Of a stretch of 64,000 bases of DNA, positions 35,450-44,400 are shown in pieces. A program made the position numbers and the translations under genes. The stretch is from Struthio camelus (Eukaryota; Chordata; Aves; Struthioniformes; Struthionidae): contig NC_090954.1 of assembly GCF_040807025.1 (NCBI RefSeq), positions 1,436,001 to 1,500,000 on the forward strand. Direction: 5' to 3'. Position 1 is the stretch's first letter. Every line of letters starts with the position of its first letter. The notes under the pieces are model-generated. The model saw nothing but the letters and a program-made list of their open reading frames with translations, made no database searches and was not told the DNA's origin.

Positions 35450-35570
35450 CACCCTGTCAGATGGGGAAGTTCCATTGTCCTGTTTTGTAGATGAGGAACT
35501 GAAGTAAAGAGATGTATGTAATTTGTCTAAAGTCCCATGGGAAGTCCAGCTGCGTTTGATCGTCTTTATC
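35450..35570 (+). mobile_element. MIR-like ancient SINE fragment
   Basis: CCTGTTTTGTAGATGAGGAA, then CTGAAGTAAAGAGATG, then TAATTTGTCTAAAGTCCCA follow the order of the MIR core (a 'tttacagatgaggaaactgag' block, then 'taagtaacttgcccaaggtc'). This is the clearest of the MIR-like copies in the window. Confidence 0.6.
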
Positions 35571-36734
35571 CCAGCAAAACATAGTGGGGTGGCTCTTCGG
35601 GGATGAATTCTCTGTCTGGCTCTCTGAGACACACTGTGAAAGTGGGAGGAGATTTTGTAATTGTTAAGTCTGTCAATTCCATTTGCCAGCTTTGTGCTTT
35701 CCTAATCAAAGTCAGCAGGCCATTAGCCAAACAGCAGTCCATACCTTGGGAAAAATTGTAACTATTGTGCTCTTAAGAGGTGGTTTTTTTTCCTCCCCTA
35801 TGATTTTTTGCTTTATTGCAGGAAGTACTGAGATTAAAAAAGCAAGGATTTTCTGGTTCTCATCAGGAAATGATGAAGTGGAAGATTGTCTAAAATTAGA
35901 CACTAGTCTTGGAATTGGCCTCTTTCAAAAATTGTACTACAATTACATGGCTCTAAGAAGAAAGGCGTTGCTCTATTTCTTTACACACTAAACCACCAAA
36001 TCATTCTTGGAATTACAATGCTCTTACTATATACATTTATATGATGTTTTTCCCAATATTCCTTCTCCGTTGCTCTTGGCATAGGAAAATCTAGTCTTCT
36101 TGGATACCTGCCGTATCTACTGATCTACCAGACCTATTTGCTTTTCAGTCATGGAGCGTACCTCTGCCGCCTTCATGCAGCAGCTGAAGCCAAAGGCAGA
36201 AGCATTTTGTGCTCTCATCAGAGTACCCTGCTTCCCGTCATCCTCTCTCTTTCACTGTGGAAACCACTGCAGTGACCTGAAGTTATCAGGCTTCGAACCA
36301 GACCCTGCCAAAGACGCTCTTTACCTACCCATGTTTTCTCAAGTCCAAAGAATAATGATTTACCGCTAAAGAGAAGTCGGGAAAATTCCCTACCTCTAAC
36401 CTCTCTCTTCCCCTGCACGAAGCGTTCGGTAGTTCCTGAGGCAAGGGGTGTGTTTTCCTGTCTGAGTTTGTGTGGTTTGCATCTCTCATTGCTAAATGTG
36501 TGATGAGAGGATATTCCACCTCTGTCTGAGACCTGCGTATGGCTCCCTCCTACACTCCTTGTCCACTAGTAGGGCTTTCAGAGGGAGGTCACGAGAGATA
36601 CACAATTTAATGGTTCAGCTGAATGCTGGTCCTACAATTTTTTGGCATGTTCTTTCCAGGCCCGTTGACAGCAGGCCTTTAGCTGCATGCACCAGCAAAG
36701 GCTTGTCTTCAGCAGTTTTTATGAATTCAAATTC

Positions 36735-36885
36735 AAGGCCATTTGAGCCTCAGGTAAAATCCAGAGGTTCTGACTTAGGGCGTGATTTATTCCATTCACT
36801 CCGGTGGGTGTCAGCTTCTTTTTGTCAGGCAAAATTCCCATTTAGCTCAACGGGGGACTTAGCTGAATCAACAACATGAGTACTT
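36735..36885. mobile_element. Relic of an old amniote MITE-type DNA transposon
   Basis: The segment AGGCAAAATTCCCATTTAGC, then TCAACGGGGGACTTAGCTGA recalls a dispersed palindromic repeat of turtles and birds. In that repeat a 'ggcaaaattcccattgact' block is followed by its own inverse. The copy is diverged, and family assignment is from memory. Confidence 0.4.
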
Positions 36886-36904
36886 GGCCAATAATTACGT
36901 CAGG

Positions 36905-37045
36905 GAAATCAGGACAAATTTCTCATTTACAAATAGGAAAACCTAATCAGACAGGTTAGGTCATTTGGCTAGTACCTATATTTCAATCAATGTCAGGCTC
37001 AAACAATGCCCAGCCTCCCAGTTCTGCACTCCGGGCTAGCCACAT
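36905..37045 (+). mobile_element. MIR-like ancient SINE fragment
   Basis: The order is a decayed 'fraction below/above detection' core (CATTTACAAATAGGAAAACC), then GTTAGGTCATTTGGCTAG, then TCAATGTCAGGCTC and CAGCCTCCCAGTTCTGCACT. This is the order seen at the 3' half of MIR/CORE-SINEs. Confidence 0.5.
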
Positions 37046-38599
37046 CTACAGAGAAAAGAATTTTAATACTGATAGCTTGATGCCAGCTCTTACCTCAGAA
37101 ATGCACAGAGTTTGAAAAGTGTGTTCACAAAGGACTTTTGTATTAGTAAATGGTACCAGCTGCAGGATTGAAAATACATCTTAAAAACGTATTGTATTAA
37201 CCTGTTCATGGTCAATCACCTAAGAATTTTGAAGCTCAAATTGTCCTAATAGCATCACCACGCACTCACAACAAGTTACGGAGAATTTTAATGAGTTTAG
37301 TGCCTTTTGCTTCATTTATTTAATCTTTGCTTTTATTAATATGAGTCAATCTTCTGATTGTTTTAGCAGATGGTTCAAATGTTAATTGTCAATACGAAAA
37401 GATAATCTAGCATCTTGGCAAGGCTCTGCCGGTAGTGTGGCTGCTTTACTGAATTGCAGACGGAAACATTTAAATTCAGGATGATTTTCTCATTCCAGTG
37501 TGTTGTCCCAATTAAATATTATTAGTTCAGATAAGGTTAAGAGATCTAAAGAAGGCAGTGTCTGCACTTCACTAATGCCAACAACAGATGTCAATTACTT
37601 GCCACTCTCCTTTCTTGCCAGCTCACTTAGCCAAATTCTACCAAATATCCATTTAGTTCTGTTTTAAAAGCCCTGAGCCTGCAAGATACAGAATAAACTG
37701 CAAGCACCGTATATGGGATTTGAGAAATGTTAGTGTTTCCCTTGAGGAAACAGAGAGTGTTTTTTATCTTTTGGAATAGACTGCTCCAGGAAAGCCAATG
37801 GGGGTTCTCTATAGAGTGGATACACAGTGAAAATCACAAACTTCTGGCTAGTTAGCCTCCATCTCGTTGTGCTCAGTGTAACCTAAGATCAGTCTAGGGG
37901 CCACACTAAATGGAATTTGGATCCAGATGTTGTGAAGCCAGGCCTCAAAACCGATCTCTGAAGATCATATGGATGCCCCTAGTCTGATCACCCTTTGTGA
38001 GCACTTGATTCAGTTCATCGGGGAAGCCGCTTCCTCCAGGCACCCTGTGACTGGGGGGCATGCGCAGTCCAGCCTGCAGCACCATTTCTCCACCATGTGA
38101 GAGCAGGCTGGACCCGGCGTGTGGGGCTGAATGCACCCCCCTTCCGGATGTTAAAGCAGCGTACAAATGCCACCTGTGGGATTCCTGTCAGTGTTTTCTT
38201 CTGGCCACCTCCCCAGTGACCTCGGTCGCTTCCCCCATGAAGGCTGCCTCTTCAGGGCAATGCACTGCCATAAGCTGTAGAAAGTCAGGCTGGGTGGACC
38301 CCAGAGAAGTCCATTGCCTGGTATAAAGGCGAGATTAACTCATTTCTGGTAGCTATTACTGACCTGTTCTTTAAAATGCCAATGGGAGGGAAAGGACACA
38401 ATCTCCATTGAATACTTTGTCAGTTCTTTGCTAACTTTATGATTAGAAAATAGTCCATGATGTCAGTCCTATTTCTTTCTTCCTCCCTTTAATGCACTTT
38501 ATTATTACTATTCTATCCACAATAGACATGAAAGACAGCTTATTCTCTTCCTTTTAGCAGCAACCTCTTACATAATGGTGAACTCATTCTAATTTCCCC

Positions 38600-39720
38600 T
38601 ATCATTCTTCTCTTTTCTTGCAAAAAACCTGTTTGACTATCCACTGCAATCCCCAAATCCTCTTCTAAAGAAATGCTACTGAGCCCATGGTTGCCCATCT
38701 TGTTTATATGCATTGATTTTTTTCTTCTTTAATATAGCATTTTGCACTTTACTGAATTCCATCTTAACAATTCAGGTCATTTCTCCAATTTATGTATATC
38801 AATTTGAATTCTAACCCTTTCTTTAAAGTGATTGCAATGTCTTCCACTTTGGTATCATCTTTAAAGTTCATTATCCAAGCTCCTGATTAAAATATTCAAT
38901 AGTACCAGTCTGAGGATGGGGTAGTCCTCTGGATATATCATCCCTATTTAATAGTGAAGCATTCATAATTTACATTCATCTTTCACCTTCATAGTAATTT
39001 TTTCTGAACTGTTTCTTTAAGGTGGCTTATGAAAATGTCATGCACAGCTGTGCCAAAACCTGTAAGTCAAGATATCACATCTGCTGCTTCCCATTCATTA
39101 CTAAGACTACGTACCTGTGGAAGAAGGTAACTAGATTTGCTTAACCTGATTTCTCCCTTACAATCCCATATTGGCTGTTTCTTATCACCTCATTTTTCCT
39201 AGGTATTAACAGGCTGATTATTTTAATCATTGTTCCAGCCTCCATGTAGGCATTAACATTTGTTCCTCAGGTCCTCCTTTTCAAAGGTAAGTACTTTATT
39301 TGTACCTCCGTAACTGCAGAGTTTGTAACCCTGTCCCCCTACCTGCTATAAACATCCTCAAGATGACTGCAAGTAGCTGAGAAATAGCTCTATCCAGTTC
39401 CCTGAGAATGCCCTACTATCATTTAATAAGCTTCCATGGATGCACAATTTACCAAAATATTCTTAACCTTTTATGGGTTTAAGCATCTGGTCTCAGCCAG
39501 CCTTTTTTTGAGGGCTAACGTAAAAAGGGGCACATTAACCTCCGTATCATCATGTGGTAGTGGTTTTCCTTCCCTAATAAGTAATGGTCTTATGCTTTGT
39601 TTTTACTTTTAATGTATTCATGGAAACTTTTGTTAGTCTTGTTTCCAGTGTGTTTATTGATCTCTTATTAACTCTTCCTGCCTCTTACCTCGGCAGGGCA
39701 GGTTGCTTATGTTTTTCATC
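38600..39720 (-). mobile_element. Eroded CR1 LINE reverse-transcriptase relic
   Basis: Read on the minus strand, this stretch follows the known CR1 reverse-transcriptase region. Near 39040-39110 it contains GGGAAGCAGCAGATGTG, then ATATCTTGACTTACAGG, then GCATGACATTTTCATAAGCC. This is a frameshifted version of the 'AVD-x-x-YLDFSKAFDTV-x-HD' reverse-transcriptase block. Neighbouring blocks match in order, such as the 'TTGGTATCATCTTTAAAGTT' region at about 38852 and the 'ATTGGCTGTTTCTTATCACC' region at about 39170. Frame breaks and indels are numerous, so it is dead. Ends are approximate. Confidence 0.8.
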
Positions 39721-40039
39721 TTCTTACAAGAAGAAAACGCATCAAATTTTTTTTTGATTGACTCATTTTCTGTCGTCAGCCCTTGAGATGCTATTTATAG
39801 AAGAAGCAGAAATAATCAGACTAAAATATTATAAAAATAATACTCTATATTTTAACCTTCTCATTGCCTTTCAGACATACAATTTCACCACTGAATATTT
39901 TGGATTGACTTCAGTCTTTAAATACACGCAAAATGGTGCCTTTAAATGCTTTTGGATTATGCAAACTACTGGAAGAGGGTCCTTGTTCCACTTTGATTTG
40001 TTCTTTGTTTGGGGGAATATTTGCTCAATGTGCTGAAAA

Positions 40040-40185
40040 TCAGGTCGCTGATTTTAGCGGCCAACTTTAAGTTAAACAAATCTGGGAATTAATTGGCCTG
40101 AGTTCAGTTCCTTAATTATAAAATGGGTTTGCTAATTCTGGAGCTAGAGCAATCTTTAGAGAAGTATGGAGGATTTATCTGAAGC
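40040..40185 (-). mobile_element. MIR-like ancient SINE fragment, antisense
   Basis: CCTGAGTTCAGTTCCTTAAT, then TATAAAATGGGTTTGCTAAT is the reverse-strand pattern of MIR ('cctcagtttcctcatctgtaa', then 'aatggg'). The flanking AAAATCAGG motif is frequent in old sauropsid repeats. Confidence 0.45.
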
Positions 40186-40682
40186 AGACCAAACCAGTAG
40201 AAGCAAAGCAGAGTAATGACGTTTTTAACGCCGTGAGGCTCAAGGCAAGTATGCTGGTATGAATGGAATCTGCTTGTGCAAGTTATTGTTTAAGTGCTTT
40301 TCACATAAAAAATATGCACTTCAATAAAATAATGGGTCAAGTCATTTAAGTACCTTTCATTTAAATAAAAGGTTGCAACAATTGTTGTGTTCTTAAAGAA
40401 TAAAAAGAATCTATGAATATACTCTTACATGGAAAAAGAATGCCCTGAGTATGGATTTTAGTGGAAACGATTCAATAACATCGGCTTGATTAGCTACAAT
40501 TGGCTTTAACATGATCTCTGGCTATCTTATATTCCCCTGGAATTCTTATAATTGAAATCCTTTCATCTAAACTGGATGCACTTTACCATTATGTTATAGT
40601 AGATTTGAGCTGGTGGTTAAGAATGTATAACTTTATATTCAGTAACAGCTTTCTGAGCTATGCAGATGTTTCATATTAACTT

Positions 40683-40717
40683 AATTTCAGTATCTCTTAG
40701 ATTGAGATACTGAAATT
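40683..40717. repeat. Perfect 14-bp inverted repeat with 7-nt loop
   Basis: The arm AATTTCAGTATCTC (40683-40696) and its exact complement GAGATACTGAAATT (40704-40717) flank TTAGATT. The stem stops abruptly at both ends, which is short for a microRNA precursor. It could be a MITE terminus, a cruciform-forming element or chance. Confidence 0.95.
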
Positions 40718-41164
40718 TATTTATTCATTATTCGTTATTTATTCACATGTTTACACAATCAAGACAACAATTCTGAGAACATAGGCTAGTTTATTTAAAT
40801 GCTAAATAATTTAATAGATATAACATTATCTGTTTTAAATGTCAAGATTTGCATGTTGTTGGTTTTTTTTTTTTTTTTAAAATTAAACAGGCCTCTCTCA
40901 TTTTACTCCTTAATCTCTGGCGATTTCACTGTCATACCTGAATAAAGCATTACAATTAGACTTTAAATATGCATATTGACAAAAGACAAGGTGATCACAA
41001 TTATAAATGATTGACTAGTCCAAGCCCACACCGTTGGATTAATTCTTCACTCCTTCGCACCGCTGTTAATTTGGAATAAATTTACTGCAATCAAGTGATT
41101 TTTCACTCATGTGATAAGTGTGATATATAGGAATATATAATGTTCTGCCTGAGCTTTACTTGAA

Positions 41165-41230
41165 CTTAAAAGGCCAAATTCTGCCTCAAATCTATTCTTA
41201 TTTTTGTTTCAGACCTGGAGTGAATATACT
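41165..41230. mobile_element. MITE-like fragment of an old sauropsid repeat
   Basis: AGGCCAAATTCTGCCTCAAA followed by CAGACCTGGAGTGAATA resembles one arm of a well-known dispersed palindromic repeat that begins 'ggccaaattctgc'. The second arm is not recognisable. Confidence 0.35.
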
Positions 41231-42079
41231 GCTTAAATTTGAAAACGATCCTCCTGTCTACGTATTAGCTAGTGATAGATTTCCCACCCAGTAAATTCTT
41301 CCATTAATAGGATCAAACTTTTATGAAAGGATTTAGGATATAGTATAGCCATTCTAATGTACTGCTTTAGCTGCTAAGATAGTTTTATGGCAGATCATTT
41401 AAACATATGCATGCATGGAATAAGATTACATTTTCCATATGTTAGTCCTATCATTTCTCATAAGATTTGTTGCAAATATACAGTGATTTATTTAAAGAAT
41501 TCCAGTAGGGAATAAGCCACAAAAGGTCTCAAAGCTTCAGAGTGAGGTAAATAATAGGTTATAATATATTTAACAAATGATCATGAAAAACACAGGAAGA
41601 GAGAGAAAGGAAAAATACATTCCCTGGCTATGAAGTTGTTTAAGTGTAAGAGTCAAGGAACACTGTTCAGTCGGGAATATTTTCTTGGCTTTGCCCTGTA
41701 CAAATAAATCATTACTGTGTACATAGTGAATGTGATGATACGTGGTAAATTCTGCCCTGAAGATACTTGGCCCCATTCTCCACCCCTCACCTATAGCTAA
41801 GACAATGCAGTTATTGTGGTACAGAGCCCGGCATGACTGTCCAGAGTTACAGAATGTGCTTTTTAGAGCTTAATCCTTCTCGGTTTTGTATGCACAAATA
41901 GCTTCATTGAGCTCACGGGGACCACATTTATGCATAAGGTTACACATGTAAGTGTTTTCAGGCTTGGTGGCCGAGCAATGAAATGGGACACGGTCCCCAG
42001 TGTCCACAGAAAGAGAGGACCCCGCCACTACCGCAAAGCCTGGGCAGTCAGACAAAACTAAGAACGTGCACAGCCTTAC

Positions 42080-42171
42080 CTTGAGAAATAACAAGACTTT
42101 CCTTTTGCATTCGTGAATCACTGTGTCCGAGGCAGACTTCTGCCTCATACCTGCCCAGCATCTGCCTACAC
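42080..42171 (-). other. Candidate internal exon on minus strand
   Basis: On the minus strand a pyrimidine-rich acceptor GTCTCCTTTATAG is followed by 92 bp and then a strong donor CTCAAG|GTAAGG. Two of the three frames are open through the segment, and neither translation resembles a known protein. It lies 1.8-1.9 kb downstream, in minus-strand sense, of the candidate first exon in the orphan CpG island (ending 44010). A direct splice from the island frame 44306-44010 would meet a stop at the second codon, so a noncoding RNA is more likely. This is a signal-based prediction only. Confidence 0.3.
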
Positions 42172-43199
42172 CTATAAAGGAGACACAGAGGATAAATGGT
42201 TAAGAAAAAAACTTGTTCTTCTTTGTATTGGCTTTATTTCAGATAGTTATATATCTTTAAAAGTTTGCTTTTTAAAGAAAAAACTGGTTTAATTAAGAAA
42301 TGGAGGACTAAAAGAGTAACACTGCCTTTTCTGTTTTCATGTACACAAACGCAAAACAAGTAGTTTTTGCGCAGGTTGCTTTTATTTGGGAGTGAGAAGC
42401 AGATAACGGAGAAGGAAGAGTTACGGCGTCTCCCTGAGAGCAGCAGGGAGCTGAACCCCTCGGCGAGTGTCGCGCGTGGGAGTCGCCAAGGGCTGGACGC
42501 AGGGCATCCCTCGGGGCCGGGGCCAGCTCCGGGCTGCTGCACAGCCCAGTTCAAGCAGTTTTCCTGTAAATTATGAGAAATTCTTCCTACAGGCAGAACT
42601 ACAGCAGTGACACATTTTAGCTTCAAAGCTAGCTCTAATGTGGTTAATTAGTTTTTTTATTTTATTTTATTTTTTAGGCCAGCACGAGGGTTTTGTAGCG
42701 AGTTCCCTGGTGCGTGAGCAGACGGGTTTGTTCACACCGAAGTCCGGGGAATACCTGTGCAGGGATTCACGTGGTGCCCAGCCCGCTCCGGTGCTCATCC
42801 ACCCCGGAGGATAAAAAAAGAAGAGTCCGTCGTTAGTTCGCGCAGCAGAGCCTCGCCAGCCGCAGCGACGCAGCGCTGCCTAGCAGAGCAGAACGCTCAT
42901 TTGCCGTTAAAATCGAGCTGGGGTGGTGGAGCGGTTACCTCCTGCCGGTCACAAACGAGAAAGGGGAGGACGCAATCAGGGAGAGGTGGACAGATAAAAG
43001 TTAGCGGACTTGCTACACGGTCCGTTACAGGCCTCGGATGAAATCTGGCTTTGTGCGGTTTGTGCTGGATGTCGGTCTTTACTTTGCAGTTGAACTGTGT
43101 TATTCTACCATAGGGCAACGTTTCATACAGAAAGGATGTATTTTTATTAGCCCCTTTATGGCCTACGGGGAGGGAAAACACAGTATAGTGACGCACAGG
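42172..43199. other. GC-rising shoulder before the orphan CpG island
   Basis: AT-rich sequence gives way to moderately GC-rich, CpG-bearing patches at about 42370-42560 and 42690-43020. The patches are separated by a T/A-rich tract (TTTTATTTTATTTTATTTTT) that ends in an AG at 42678. No coding similarity is seen. It may belong to the regulatory region of the island. Confidence 0.4.
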
Positions 43200-43618
43200 T
43201 TTGTGTGTGTGTATACATATATGCACACTATATATGTATATACACCTATATGTATATACATACACACACACATACTTATATGTATATACATATAGGTGTA
43301 TATACACACTACCAGGACATCCGTAATCCAGAGCGCTCATGTATGCGTGCGTGCATGTCTATACATATATATACAGACACATATATATACACGCACATAC
43401 ATGCACATACACACAACCAGCACGTATGTAAACCAGAGCACTCATATATGCATGCATGTGTATAAATATATATACAACCACATATACACACACACACACA
43501 CTATCAGCACATTTGTAAACCAGAGCGCTTGTATATGTGTGTGCGTGTGTATACGTATACATGCACATACATATACACGCACACACACGCTACGAGCGCG
43601 TCTGTAAACCGGAGCACT
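43200..43618. repeat. Compound minisatellite: four ~35-bp cores embedded in TA/CA/TG microsatellite
   Basis: A core containing CAGCACxTxTGTAAACCAGAGC and ending in a CTCxTATATG-type block occurs four times, starting at 43311, 43416, 43503 and 43592 (spacings 105, 87 and 89 bp). The best-kept piece is TGTAAACCAGAGC. Between cores lie alternating purine-pyrimidine tracts of TA, CA, TG and mixed steps. The apparent protein frames (Tyr/Ile/His/Thr-rich) are translations of the repeat, not genes. The last core runs directly into the CpG island. Confidence 0.9.
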
Positions 43619-44400
43619 CGAAGTCATGCTGCAGCCAGGTCTGACTCGTCTCCCCCTTCCCGTCGGGGCCGCGTCGGCGCCGTCTCCGCGGCCGAGGGGG
43701 GCCGAGCGCGTCCGGGCCGCCGGCAGCCGGGGCTCCCTCGCGCCGCCCGGGCCCCGCGCCGCCCTCCCGCCCGCCTCGGCCCGGCGTGGCGCCCAGCCGC
43801 CGGCCCCGACGCCCCCCGGGCCGCCGCCGCCATCGCCCGCCGCAGCGCTTCGCCTCGGCCGGCGAGGCCCCAGCGGGGCGGCGGCGCGGCCTCCCCTCAG
43901 CCGCCGACCTCCGGGCCCCGTCCCGGAGAGCAGCTCCCGTTTGTAAGACCGGCCGCTGGGTGCTGACGACCCAAATCCAAAGCGTTTTCTTAATTCGCCG
44001 TTCTCTCACCTGCCCGCCTGTCGTGTCGGGCTTGAACGTCAGCAGCTCCAGCTGGTCGCTGGCCTGCGCCCGTGTCTGCTGCGGAGCGGTGGGCGCTGGA
44101 GGCGGTTTCCTTGTGTCCGGTGACGGTTTCGTGTTCGAGTGCCCCCGTATCTCACAGCTCCCGTCCCGCCGAGCGGCTAAGCCTCGGGGGGCACGCCGCA
44201 GCTCTGGGGTCTCGTCGGGGCCCCTCGGCGTCGCCCCCGCAGACGGAGGCCCGGGGCGCTCCGCCGGCGTCGTCACCGTCCGCTCCCCCCGGTCCCGCCA
44301 GACCATGCCGGGTTGTGTCGGGTTGTTATTTCCAGCTGAAGCAATACAAAAGCTGTAACAAACATTATCAACCTTGTGCAGCCGTTAGGTAGCCGTACCA
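43619..44400. promoter_or_regulatory. Orphan CpG island
   Basis: About 700-780 bp of very GC-rich, CpG-dense DNA, about 12 kb beyond the YIPF5 3' end and with no known gene attached. Composition is comparable to the KCTD16 and YIPF5 islands. A YY1-like CCGCCGCCATC lies near 43822. On the minus strand GGGCAG|GTGAGA (44010/44009) is a good donor. On the plus strand a GGG|GTAAGTATT donor lies just outside at 44481/44482. Overlapping frames on both strands are Pro/Arg/Ala-rich artefacts. It may be the promoter of an unannotated transcript in one or both directions. Confidence 0.75.
44010..44306 (-). other. Candidate first exon of an unknown minus-strand transcript
   Basis: The 3' end is set by GGGCAG|GTGAGA at 44010/44009 inside the orphan island. 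The 5' limit given is the first ATG of an open frame (99 codons to the donor). The frame is Arg/Pro/Thr-rich and resembles no family, so coding potential is doubtful and the real start site is unknown. Together with the candidate exon 42080-42171 it would form a spliced RNA pointing toward YIPF5 (tail to tail). Confidence 0.28.

Larger units (their letters stand above)
31811..38599. other. Downstream flank of YIPF5, no recognised gene
   Basis: This stretch is AT-rich to about 34.5 kb and more mixed after that. Its short frames resemble no family. The first 1.5 kb may be distal 3' UTR. It contains MIR-like scraps (about 35450-35570 and 36905-37045) and a MITE-like relic (about 36735-36885). 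No tRNA or small RNA gene was recognised. Confidence 0.65.
39721..42079. other. AT-rich intergenic stretch with repeat scraps and a perfect hairpin
   Basis: No gene is supported here. The stretch contains an antisense MIR-like scrap (about 40040-40185), a 16-T run at 40863-40878, a perfect inverted repeat (40683-40717) and a MITE-like fragment (about 41165-41230). Reading frames are short and anonymous. Confidence 0.6.

Noticed and set aside
37755..37830. Possible CR1-like 'ggaatagactg' stretch
   Set aside because: Only one short block resembles CR1 and the following blocks do not match in order.
42640..42700. Plus-strand acceptor-like T-tract ending in TTTTTTAG at 42678
   Set aside because: Looks good locally, but no donor or upstream plus-strand exon could be paired with it.
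43038..43627. Tyr/His/Thr/Ile-rich frames at the minisatellite
   Set aside because: They are translations of TA/CA/TG repeats and exist on both strands.
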